DNA of 35,304 nt, taken from assembly GCA_001823215.1 (NCBI GenBank), contig MHTV01000006.1, forward strand, positions 1-35,304, read 5' to 3'. Under the pieces are notes generated by a model that was not told the origin of the DNA, did no database searches, and saw only the letters and a list, made by a program, of their open reading frames with translations. The translations under genes were made by a program, and so were the position numbers. This stretch comes from Candidatus Wildermuthbacteria bacterium RIFCSPHIGHO2_02_FULL_45_25 (GTDB lineage: Bacteria; Patescibacteriota; Minisyncoccia; Minisyncoccales; UBA10102). Position 1 is the first letter of the stretch. Each line of letters begins with the position of its first letter. Shown piece after piece: positions 22,929-29,932 of this stretch.

Positions 22929-23441
22929 CTATCTTGCCGCCTTAATTTCTTCTCCGGAAGCTCCGCCCTCATATTCGCACGCGCGAATAGTAATTGTTCC
23001 GATAGAGGCCTTCTGCAACGTGTACCCTGTACTGCTCGCGCTCCAGGATCCTGCTCCATTCGGACTTATTGGAACCTCTGCCAAATATCCCTCCGTAATA
23101 ATGCTGTCCGCTCCGCTCGCGAGATTTAGACACGCGGTCTGCGTGGGATCGGTCACGCAATTACCTGTTACCGCGCTTGCGGTTGCTCCCGATGCGCATG
23201 TTCCAAGCAGATAAACTTCTCCGGCAGTCGCATTTTGGATAACAGAGGCGTAACTTCCTCTGTTGTCCACCTGATCAGTCTTAATTGCCGTAATAAAATT
23301 ATCCGCATCAGAAAATCTTCGGGCATCTCTTGCGTCTTGGAACCTCTGCAAGGGATCTAATGCGACAAATACAACACCCGCAATAATCCCAATAATAGCA
23401 ACAACGATCAGCAATTCAATGAGCGTAAATCCTCTCTTCAT
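22929..23441 (-). CDS. Type IV pilin, probable major subunit of this locus
   Basis: 170 aa. A very short basic leader (MKRG) precedes FTLIELLIVVAIIGIIAG, the class III signal with Glu+5 for cleavage by prepilin peptidase. The globular part is Ser/Thr/Ala-rich with four Cys (CASGATASAVTGNC, CLNL, RACEYEG), suggesting disulfides in a C-terminal loop. It is the last gene of the pilus group, about 100 nt downstream of pilM, and may have its own weak promoter (TTACGA-N16-TATATA). A distinct promoter would fit higher expression of the main subunit; major status is inferred. Confidence 0.9.
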   Translation of the reverse strand: MKRGFTLIELLIVVAIIGIIAGVVFVALDPLQRFQDARDARRFSDADNFITAIKTDQVDNRGSYASVIQNATAGEVYLLGTCASGATASAVTGNCVTDPTQTACLNLASGADSIITEGYLAEVPISPNGAGSWSASSTGYTLQKASIGTITIRACEYEGGASGEEIKAAR

Positions 23442-23542
23442 AAAAATGACGGAATATTACTTTTTATATAATGAATCTCGACTTTATCGTAATGTATTTC
23501 AAACATACAAATCTTCTTTAAAAATCCCTCCTTGCATTGTTT

Positions 23543-25522
23543 TTATTTTTCTTCTTTCGCCGCATGCCGGACAACAACCCAACCAACCAGATCTTCTTTT
23601 AGTTGTATTTTATACCAGCCGTTTAACTCCTCCAACAAAACAAACTTTTCCCCTGGATATACTCTGCCGATTTGTTCGTAATTTGTGCCTGCGCCCGCTC
23701 TCGCATTCAACCAACCAGTGGGAGTTTTCGTAATTACAACTCGCGCAACAGGTTCAGGAGAGGGAAGAGGGCTTGGAGACGGAAATTCAATCAATTCGTT
23801 CAAAGAAATCGAAAGAGAAACATCTAAAAGATAGCGATCTGCCTCTTGAGTGACCTGAAGACGCGTTGCTTCAATCTCCCGCAATATGAATTTTATTCCT
23901 CGAGGATTTAACTGCTCCACGTTGTCTAAAAGAAGACGAGCCACATCATCTTCCCGATACACAAGCCACTCGAGCTTTTTTGCTTCTTCCTTTTCCGCCG
24001 CATTGCCTTTACCCAAGGGCTTTCCCCATACTTTTTCTCCTTGCGCGACTTGCTCTTGAAGCTCCTTTCCCATAGAGGAAATGAATGCTTCTTCACCTGC
24101 TCCTTCCGGAATGATTGTTTCAATAATACGCCCCCTTACTTGTTTATCTCCATACTTTGCGGGGCTCGCCGCAATAGGAACTTGAAACTCAAATACTTGC
24201 GTATTCCCATACTCCGTCTCAATAACGGAAGTCTGCGCGATATCCCCTTTTTCTTCTTCCTTTCGATACCAAAAAGATAAGGAAAGAAGAATAATCCCTC
24301 CTCCCAACACACCCAACAAAAACAATTGCCGCCTTGCCGCATCTCGAGGTTTCGGTTTGGAAGAAGACGGAAAAGGCATGACTTTTGAAATTTGGCTCAA
24401 TGGAGATAAGCCCTCCAAAGAATCTTCCTGCCCCTCGCTTCTTTGCATATTCTGCGGAGGTGCCTGCTCCTCTTGAGATTGCTCTGTCTCACTACTGATC
24501 AGAGGATCAGATTCCCACGCATCATCAAGCGCACGCACCGCCAGACCAATCGCTCCCAAATACACCAAGGGAGTCTTTTGAGTTCGAATCGCGGATTTAC
24601 CCAACTGCACAGGCAAACCGGTTTTCTTCTGAATATATTTGGGCAATCCTTTTAATTTTGCCGACCCCCCGGCCAATGCGATCTCTTTCACGTCAATCTG
24701 ATATTCCTTGCGCACATACTCAAGTCCCGATTGAAGCTCCGCGAATACCGGCTCAAGCTTATCAAGAATAAGAGCGCTTACCTCATTTTTTGGATTTGCG
24801 ATTCCTGCCTCTTGTTTTCGTTGTTCAGCTTCTTCGTAAGAAATCTGAAACGTCTTGGCAATTGATTCGGTAAACGCATTTCCTGCTTCTCGCACCGCAT
24901 ACGAATATCGCAGTCCCGTATCGTCAAAAATCGCAAGAGCGCTTGTCGCGGCTCCCAAGTCCAACACGCATACAGGATACCCTGGCTTCTTTCCATATAT
25001 CCCTCGAAAGACCGCAAGAGTTTCGATGTCAAACCCTTCAATCCTCAATCCGCTTTCTCTAAAAAATCGCCCCCATTCTTTGATTACTTCATTGGAAGCT
25101 GCCACAACAAAAATTTGCGCGCCGCGCGCGTCTTCATAAAGCACCCGATAAGCATAGCTCAAGTCGAGGAGCGCAAGTGGAAAAGAGCGTTCGATCGCAT
25201 TTCTCACCAATTGCTCCCGTTGTTTTTTGGTATGCGCCTTAAGCGCGATAACATCAGTATATACATGGCTTTCAGGCAAGCTCACGGAAATATCTCTCCC
25301 TTCGATTTTTTGCGGCTTTGCCTTCGAGAACGCGGATTCAAGCGCCAGACGCAATCTTTTCTCGTCAAGAATTCTTCCATTTTCCACAATACCTGAAGCA
25401 ATCCGAACGCGGGAGTAATTCAAAATCTCAAGAGCTCCTCCTTGCTTGGAAAGCTGGACTACTTCAATACTGTTATCTGCGATATCCACCCCTATACCTG
25501 TTTGTTTCAAGAGAGAAATCAT
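23543..25522 (-). CDS. pilM: PilM-like ATPase fold fused to a membrane helix and C-terminal SH3-like domain
   Basis: 659 aa, about twice a usual PilM. Residues 1-345 match PilM: GIGVDIADNSIEVVQL, VSLPESHVYT, CVLDLGAATSALAIF, AREAGNAFTESI-type region and IALAGGSAKLKGLPKYI. An acidic linker, then a membrane helix (about 397-419, LFLLGVLGGGIILLSLSFWY), an extracytoplasmic beta-rich/charged domain, a Pro/Ser hinge, and an SH3b domain (about 596-655: WLNARAGAGTNYEQIGRVYPGEK, GWYKIQ, GWV). PilM normally binds PilN inside the cell; here one chain spans the membrane itself, and no separate pilN or pilO was found in the window. Confidence 0.9.
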   Translation of the reverse strand: MISLLKQTGIGVDIADNSIEVVQLSKQGGALEILNYSRVRIASGIVENGRILDEKRLRLALESAFSKAKPQKIEGRDISVSLPESHVYTDVIALKAHTKKQREQLVRNAIERSFPLALLDLSYAYRVLYEDARGAQIFVVAASNEVIKEWGRFFRESGLRIEGFDIETLAVFRGIYGKKPGYPVCVLDLGAATSALAIFDDTGLRYSYAVREAGNAFTESIAKTFQISYEEAEQRKQEAGIANPKNEVSALILDKLEPVFAELQSGLEYVRKEYQIDVKEIALAGGSAKLKGLPKYIQKKTGLPVQLGKSAIRTQKTPLVYLGAIGLAVRALDDAWESDPLISSETEQSQEEQAPPQNMQRSEGQEDSLEGLSPLSQISKVMPFPSSSKPKPRDAARRQLFLLGVLGGGIILLSLSFWYRKEEEKGDIAQTSVIETEYGNTQVFEFQVPIAASPAKYGDKQVRGRIIETIIPEGAGEEAFISSMGKELQEQVAQGEKVWGKPLGKGNAAEKEEAKKLEWLVYREDDVARLLLDNVEQLNPRGIKFILREIEATRLQVTQEADRYLLDVSLSISLNELIEFPSPSPLPSPEPVARVVITKTPTGWLNARAGAGTNYEQIGRVYPGEKFVLLEELNGWYKIQLKEDLVGWVVVRHAAKEEK

Positions 25523-25541
25523 TACGCGAGTTTTGCTTATC

Positions 25542-25952
25542 TTACCATTCTTGCCATGAATCTACTACAATCGAATTTTCCAGAAGAGTAACTTGAGCTT
25601 CAATTCTGCGATGATACTCTTTGAAAATTCCCTCTGTTTCCACCGTTCTCTGACCTCCGCCTCTGTCAATAATATTTATTGTACACGATCCATCGGAAAC
25701 CGCCAGAACTATAGTTCCCAATCCCAACCCATAGGAGGCGTTTTCTCTTACACTCTCCAGCGCTTCTTCCATGCAACCCTCCGCAATGGACAAAGAGGAT
25801 TCCCCGTTTTCAAAGTCATACGCAGATTCCAATTCTCCCAGTCCAAGGAATGCGGCCGAAGAAGCCATAATTAAACCTGATGCCGCAAGAACCAGCACAA
25901 TCAATAACATGGCAAAACCTCTTCTTTGGCAGTATGATGTTGAATTCTTCAT
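25542..25952 (-). CDS. Minor pilin, PilX/GspK-like
   Basis: 136 aa from the ATG at 25952 (the listed start is a TTG two codons upstream). A basic leader (CQRRG) precedes FAMLLIVLVLAASGLIMASS, a prepilin-type helix. There is no Glu at +5, which is characteristic of tip-initiating subunits such as GspK. PilX-type proteins also sit in this operon position. The rest is soluble with two Cys (EGCMEEAL, DGSCTINII). Confidence 0.78.
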   Translation of the reverse strand: MKNSTSYCQRRGFAMLLIVLVLAASGLIMASSAAFLGLGELESAYDFENGESSLSIAEGCMEEALESVRENASYGLGLGTIVLAVSDGSCTINIIDRGGGQRTVETEGIFKEYHRRIEAQVTLLENSIVVDSWQEW

Positions 25953-25962
25953 ATCCAAAACT

Positions 25963-26460
25963 TCATCTTCGAATATTTACCGATGTGCGCGCTTCTCTTC
26001 GAGTATTCAACAGATCATTCCCATACCCCATTTCAATCTCGATACCAATTGTTTCTTTTGAACTGCCCTCGACAGTGCGATTTTCAAATATGAGACGAGT
26101 TATGTTCACTTCATCTGATGTTAACCTCACGGGAACCAGCATCCCTTCCTGAATAAAGACGGTGTTCTCGGCAGTATCAAGTAAAAGAACAATCGGATTT
26201 TTGCTCGCCTCTGCGCTGAAAAGCTGAATGCGCCCCGCATCGCTTTCAAAGATCGAATTCTCTTCATCTACTCCGTCAGATTCTCGGATTGCCCTTCCCA
26301 TGATATCTAATACAAAACGCATATTCGCCTGCACCTCCTGCTGCGCAAATGTTTTCTCTCTTGCCTGTGAAAGCGAAAGTCCAAAGGAAATCAAAGATCC
26401 CATAACCATTCCCACGATTGCCAAATAGATAAGCGTTTCGACAAGAGTAAATCCTTTCAT
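25963..26460 (-). CDS. Minor pilin, PilW/GspJ-like
   Basis: 165 aa. The leader is only MKG, then FTLVETLIYLAIVGMVMGSL with Glu+5. The following helix holds NMRFVLDIMGRAIRES, a pattern common in PilW/GspJ minor pilins, and the C-terminal part is beta-rich. The gene is flanked closely by other pilus genes (2 nt from the upstream secreted protein, 10 nt from the next minor pilin). Confidence 0.85.
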   Translation of the reverse strand: MKGFTLVETLIYLAIVGMVMGSLISFGLSLSQAREKTFAQQEVQANMRFVLDIMGRAIRESDGVDEENSIFESDAGRIQLFSAEASKNPIVLLLDTAENTVFIQEGMLVPVRLTSDEVNITRLIFENRTVEGSSKETIGIEIEMGYGNDLLNTRREARTSVNIRR

Positions 26461-26462
26461 GT

Positions 26463-27560
26463 TTACTTGTAATTGATTCGGACTGCTTCAAGAACGCTTG
26501 CCGAAACGCCATCTCCTTCTAATATTGCTCGATAGCGAATCCACTGATCCCCATTGTGGTCTGTATGAATTGTTTCTCCTGTCGAAATTGTGTAGAAATC
26601 AGTTTCATCTCCGTCTTCTCCTTCGGGCCCAGACCAGCTCGCAGACCAAATCCCCGGAGAACCGGCCGCATCAGGCGCCGTTTGAATTTGAAGTTTCACC
26701 ACGCAAGAGACGCAACTTTCATTCGTTTTACTCCACTCCCATTCAATAATTTGAAAGGCGCTCGGTTTTCCCGTATCAAATTCCGAAGAAATATATGTGC
26801 CGGTTAATGGATATGAAGGCATCCCGGAACTCGCTTGATTAATGTTGAAGCCAATTATAATCCATCTTCTGTTTGATTGACTAAGAGACCAAGTCATCTC
26901 CGCTAAAGAACTTCCTTCCTGCGTGCTTGCCGCGCCGTAGTGATTTGTTTCTCCCGATCCCCCAAGCTCTTCTTGAAGTTGTTCTGTTTGATCAGCGCCG
27001 ACCACAGCCATACCATTTGCGTTCGACACCAGAAAATCCTGCACCAGATCATTTTCCTCGCTTGAGATAACAAGCGATGGACTCCCGCCAATACCCTTTC
27101 CCGTGTTAATTCCCTCAATAGGATTACTCAAAGAAACACCGCTATAAGAGATGGCGGCGACCGCAATTTTGTCTTTCCCATTTCCAACAATATCCACATC
27201 AATCGCTTGCATTCCTATCGAAGGATGTTCCAGCTTCCATACGCCTAAGGTTGGTTTTCCTCCCAATTGCTTCTCCTCGGCAATTCGAGAAAGCGATTGC
27301 GCTCCAAAAGTTACGCTCGCGATATTCCTTCCCTCTTCTGAAAATACCGTAACCACCAAGAGAGGATTTGCTCCTGAAACTTCATGCTGAAAATTCAATC
27401 GAGAACAATCGCACCCATTTGCGGAAACATGCTCGATCAAAGGAGGAGCCGCGCTCGCCGTCTGTACAGGAAACAAATACGCAATGAAAAAAACAATTGC
27501 GCTCAACCCCATCACGCTCTTACACAACTTACTTGTTATCTTTGGATTTCGACACTTCAT
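26463..27560 (-). CDS. Secreted protein within the minor-pilin cluster
   Basis: 365 aa. An N-terminal signal segment (LSAIVFFIAYLFPVQTASA) leads to a beta-rich exported chain. Residues about 30-230 look like a jelly-roll or laminin-type domain (NPLLVVTVFSEEGRNIASVTFG, ISYSGVSLSNPIEG, RRWIIIGFNINQ). A second beta region with paired Cys (NESCVSCVVKLQI) ends in DGDETDFYTIS and IRYRAILEGDG. I cannot name the family firmly. Its start overlaps the preceding minor-pilin stop by 4 nt (ATGA), so it belongs to the pilus unit; a pilus-associated adhesin is the obvious inference. Confidence 0.8.
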   Translation of the reverse strand: MKCRNPKITSKLCKSVMGLSAIVFFIAYLFPVQTASAAPPLIEHVSANGCDCSRLNFQHEVSGANPLLVVTVFSEEGRNIASVTFGAQSLSRIAEEKQLGGKPTLGVWKLEHPSIGMQAIDVDIVGNGKDKIAVAAISYSGVSLSNPIEGINTGKGIGGSPSLVISSEENDLVQDFLVSNANGMAVVGADQTEQLQEELGGSGETNHYGAASTQEGSSLAEMTWSLSQSNRRWIIIGFNINQASSGMPSYPLTGTYISSEFDTGKPSAFQIIEWEWSKTNESCVSCVVKLQIQTAPDAAGSPGIWSASWSGPEGEDGDETDFYTISTGETIHTDHNGDQWIRYRAILEGDGVSASVLEAVRINYK

Positions 27561-28201
27561 AATTCTTGCAGCGTTATTGCCCCATCTCCATCGCCCAATA
27601 CAGGAGAAATTGCCGTGCCATTGAATGTTCCATCCGAAAAATCTCCTTCAGTATCTTCAATCCATTCTTTGCTCTCCCAATTGGCAAGGTACATTGTCCG
27701 CATAAGTTCCTGGGATTGACCATGGCTTGTTTCCCATTGCACGCGCACAATTGCTTGTTTTGAATGCGCGTCCGTAAACAATCCCGGGCACGAGGTTATC
27801 TGATTTGAGGCGTCCAGGCACACAGGATATAGAAAGATCGTTCTTGTGAAATTTCCTGCGATATCAAAACTTCCCTCTCCCTTTAGCGTCCATTCCCCGT
27901 TCTGGATATCCACTCCGCTTTCGCTGTATTTCAGTTCATTCCATCCCTTATTCCGAATAGACAACAATGCTTCCATGCCTTCCTGCGCGACAAATCCCGC
28001 TTGCGCGTATTCATCCCCGCGCGTAAGCGCGGTAAATCCTCCCGTTGCCAAGCTCCCGAAAGCGGTAACAAACAGCGCAAACAGCGCCAACGCGAGAATT
28101 ACCTCCAACAAGCTTTGTCCTTTTGTATGAAAAAACTTTGAATTACAAAACTCTTTCCACGACGGCTTTTCAGTATGCAAAGCAACAAAACATTTGCGCA
28201 T
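27557..28201 (-). CDS. Minor pilin, PilV/GspI-like, downstream of hairpin element C
   Basis: 214 aa. The prepilin motif KGQSLLEVILALALFALFV (Glu+5) begins after an unusually long leader of about 28 residues. The middle shows AGFVAQEGMEALLSIRNKGWNEL, a typical PilV-like helix, and a beta-rich C-terminus. Part of the leader (EFCNSKFF) is encoded by TTTTGTAATTCAAAG, close to the hairpin-element end sequence, so the leader may have been built by element debris. Element C lies directly upstream of the ATG, with no Shine-Dalgarno. Confidence 0.85.
   Translation of the reverse strand: MRKCFVALHTEKPSWKEFCNSKFFHTKGQSLLEVILALALFALFVTAFGSLATGGFTALTRGDEYAQAGFVAQEGMEALLSIRNKGWNELKYSESGVDIQNGEWTLKGEGSFDIAGNFTRTIFLYPVCLDASNQITSCPGLFTDAHSKQAIVRVQWETSHGQSQELMRTMYLANWESKEWIEDTEGDFSDGTFNGTAISPVLGDGDGAITLQEL
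28136..28150. repeat. Degenerate element-end sequence inside the minor-pilin leader
   Basis: CTTTGAATTACAAAA differs from the element end CTTTGAATTACGAAA at one base and lies within the leader-coding part of the 27557-28201 gene. Confidence 0.4.
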
Positions 28202-28220
28202 AAAAGTTTTCTACTTTTTC

Positions 28221-28354
28221 TTGAATTACGAAATACTTTGCGCCACAGGGTATGAAGCGCGCACGGAGCGCGACTGGCGCGAGTAAGAACAAAAATTCAG
28301 CAGAATTTTATGTGGCGCTTCATACCCTGTGGCGCAAAGTATTTCGTAATTCAA
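28221..28354 (-). repeat. Hairpin element, copy C (conserved core, perfect 40-bp arms)
   Basis: Arms 28221-28260 and 28315-28354 are perfectly complementary over 40 bp. The 54-nt interior is nearly identical to that of copy A and contains GGAGCGCGACTGGCGCGAG and the AAAATTC-AGCA-GAATTTT hairpin. It separates the GspH-like gene from the PilV-like gene and ends 19 nt before the latter's ATG. No direct repeat flanks it. Confidence 0.92.
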
Positions 28355-28358
28355 GGAA

Positions 28359-28838
28359 TCATTGTTCCGCCATTCCCTTCTCGTTTACCGTAATAATGCT
28401 TTCTCCGTAGACCTCATGCGTTACCTTCGCACTGCCCTCCTCAAAAGGAAGTCCGACACCTCGTTGAAAGCGAATCTCTCCATTCACAAAAGTGGTTTCT
28501 ACGTTGAGCGTCCGATCCAATTTCAAAATCTCATCAAACTCGACATCCCTTTCTTGGTATGTATCCCCTTGATATAAGATGATATTCCAAGAATCCTCTT
28601 CCATTTCAAATTTGACACCATGTCCCCTGCCATTCAATCCCGCCGCCGCCTGATCTCTCGCGCTTCGTATCATTTGCGTAATCTGTATAGACACCTCCTG
28701 TAATTGCGCATGTTCCTGCAGACGTCCATACACGCCAATCCCAACCCCAACAAACAAAAGCGACACCGCTACCACTACTAATAATTCAATCAGCGTGAAT
28801 CCCGGTGAAAAATGGCTCGACATACGCGTATGCATCAT
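28359..28838 (-). CDS. Minor pilin, GspH/FimT-like
   Basis: 159 aa. A leader of about 12 residues precedes GFTLIELLVVVAVSLLFVG, with Glu+5. The helix runs on to ITQMIRSARDQAAAG, a GspH/FimT feature, followed by a beta-rich domain (VKFEMEEDSWNIILYQGD). It begins right at the pilC stop with no gap, and hairpin element C follows the stop within 5 nt. Minor pilins of this kind prime filament assembly. Confidence 0.87.
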   Translation of the reverse strand: MMHTRMSSHFSPGFTLIELLVVVAVSLLFVGVGIGVYGRLQEHAQLQEVSIQITQMIRSARDQAAAGLNGRGHGVKFEMEEDSWNIILYQGDTYQERDVEFDEILKLDRTLNVETTFVNGEIRFQRGVGLPFEEGSAKVTHEVYGESIITVNEKGMAEQ

Positions 28839-29918
28839 TTATCTTTGAATATTTCCTGTAATGTCGTAAATCGGGGTAATGATAGAAAGCGCCAAAAACG
28901 CCACAATCGAACCAATCAGAAGAAGGAGAATGGGCTCAATAGCCGCAGATAACGATTTCGTGGCGGTATCCAATTGATCTTCATAAAACTCCGCAGTAAA
29001 GAAAAGTGTTTCTTCAAATTTTCCCGAATCCTCCCCCACTCGAACCATTTGCACTAAAAGCTGCGGGAACAGATGAGGAAATTTTTCCAAGTTGTCTGCA
29101 AGTTTTGCTCCCCCTTGTACCGCCTCTTCCATCCGTTTCATTGCTTTTTGATAATGATAATTCCCCATCACACTGCTCGTAACATGCAAGGACTCGTCAA
29201 TATCTATCCCGCTCTGCAAAAGCATTCCAAGCGTGTAAGAAAATCTCACCAGGTTCGAACTTTTTACGATCGGTCGGCTGATCGGAATATGCAACAGCAT
29301 CCAGCTAATTGCCGGCCGCAAAAAGGTTCGATGAGCAAGCCACCAAAGCGCAACAATTCCCACACTCATTCCTCCCAAAAGAAAACCCCCATATCTATCC
29401 ACAATATCAGCCGTTGCAATCAACGCTCGCGTCGTAAAAGGCAAATCAATTCGAAGCCCCTTAAAAAGAGGAGTAACTTGCGGCAAAATGACAAACGCGA
29501 ACACTACACCAAGAATGATGCTGCCAGCTAAAATAATGCTGGGATACACCATCGCGCTTTTAATCTTTTCGCGCAACTGGCGTTCTTTTCCCATCTGTTT
29601 GGAAATTTGCTCAAGGTTTTCCACCAACGTGCCGGAGATTTCTCCGGCTTTCACCATATTAAGGAATAACCCGTCAAATGCGCTTGAATGATCCGCCATT
29701 GCCGAAGAAAGCGTTCTGCCTGATTCCACAGCGGCGCGAATGTTCCGTATCACGTCCGCCAAACGTCCGGTGGAAGATTCTTCCGCAGTCGCAAGCGTCT
29801 GCGAAATAGGAACACCAGATTTTAACATCACCGCTAAATGCTTCGCCAATATCCCTTTTTGAGACAGTGAGATTCCTCTTATGGAGATTTCAGTCGTGAA
29901 GATATGATGAGATTTCAT
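28839..29918 (-). CDS. pilC: Type IV pilus inner-membrane platform protein (PilC/GspF)
   Basis: 359 aa from the ATG at 29918 (the listed first codon is a TTG). Two GspF repeats: LAKHLAVMLKSGVPISQTL with SGRTLSSAMADHSSAFDGLFLNM, and later FSYTLGMLLQSGIDIDESL with ANLEKFPHLFPQLLVQMVRVGE-type sequence. The three membrane segments are SIILAGSIILGVVFAFVIL, GGMSVGIVALWW and ILLLLIGSIVAFLALSII. It anchors the PilB ATPase and guides pilin insertion. The gene follows pilB by 14 nt. Confidence 0.95.
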   Translation of the reverse strand: MKSHHIFTTEISIRGISLSQKGILAKHLAVMLKSGVPISQTLATAEESSTGRLADVIRNIRAAVESGRTLSSAMADHSSAFDGLFLNMVKAGEISGTLVENLEQISKQMGKERQLREKIKSAMVYPSIILAGSIILGVVFAFVILPQVTPLFKGLRIDLPFTTRALIATADIVDRYGGFLLGGMSVGIVALWWLAHRTFLRPAISWMLLHIPISRPIVKSSNLVRFSYTLGMLLQSGIDIDESLHVTSSVMGNYHYQKAMKRMEEAVQGGAKLADNLEKFPHLFPQLLVQMVRVGEDSGKFEETLFFTAEFYEDQLDTATKSLSAAIEPILLLLIGSIVAFLALSIITPIYDITGNIQR

Positions 29919-29932
29919 ACACAAAATATGCC

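Noticed and set aside
29073-29531. Long plus-strand ORF opposite pilC
   Set aside because: Antisense shadow of a clearly recognised gene with Lys/Arg/Ser-rich, domain-free translation.
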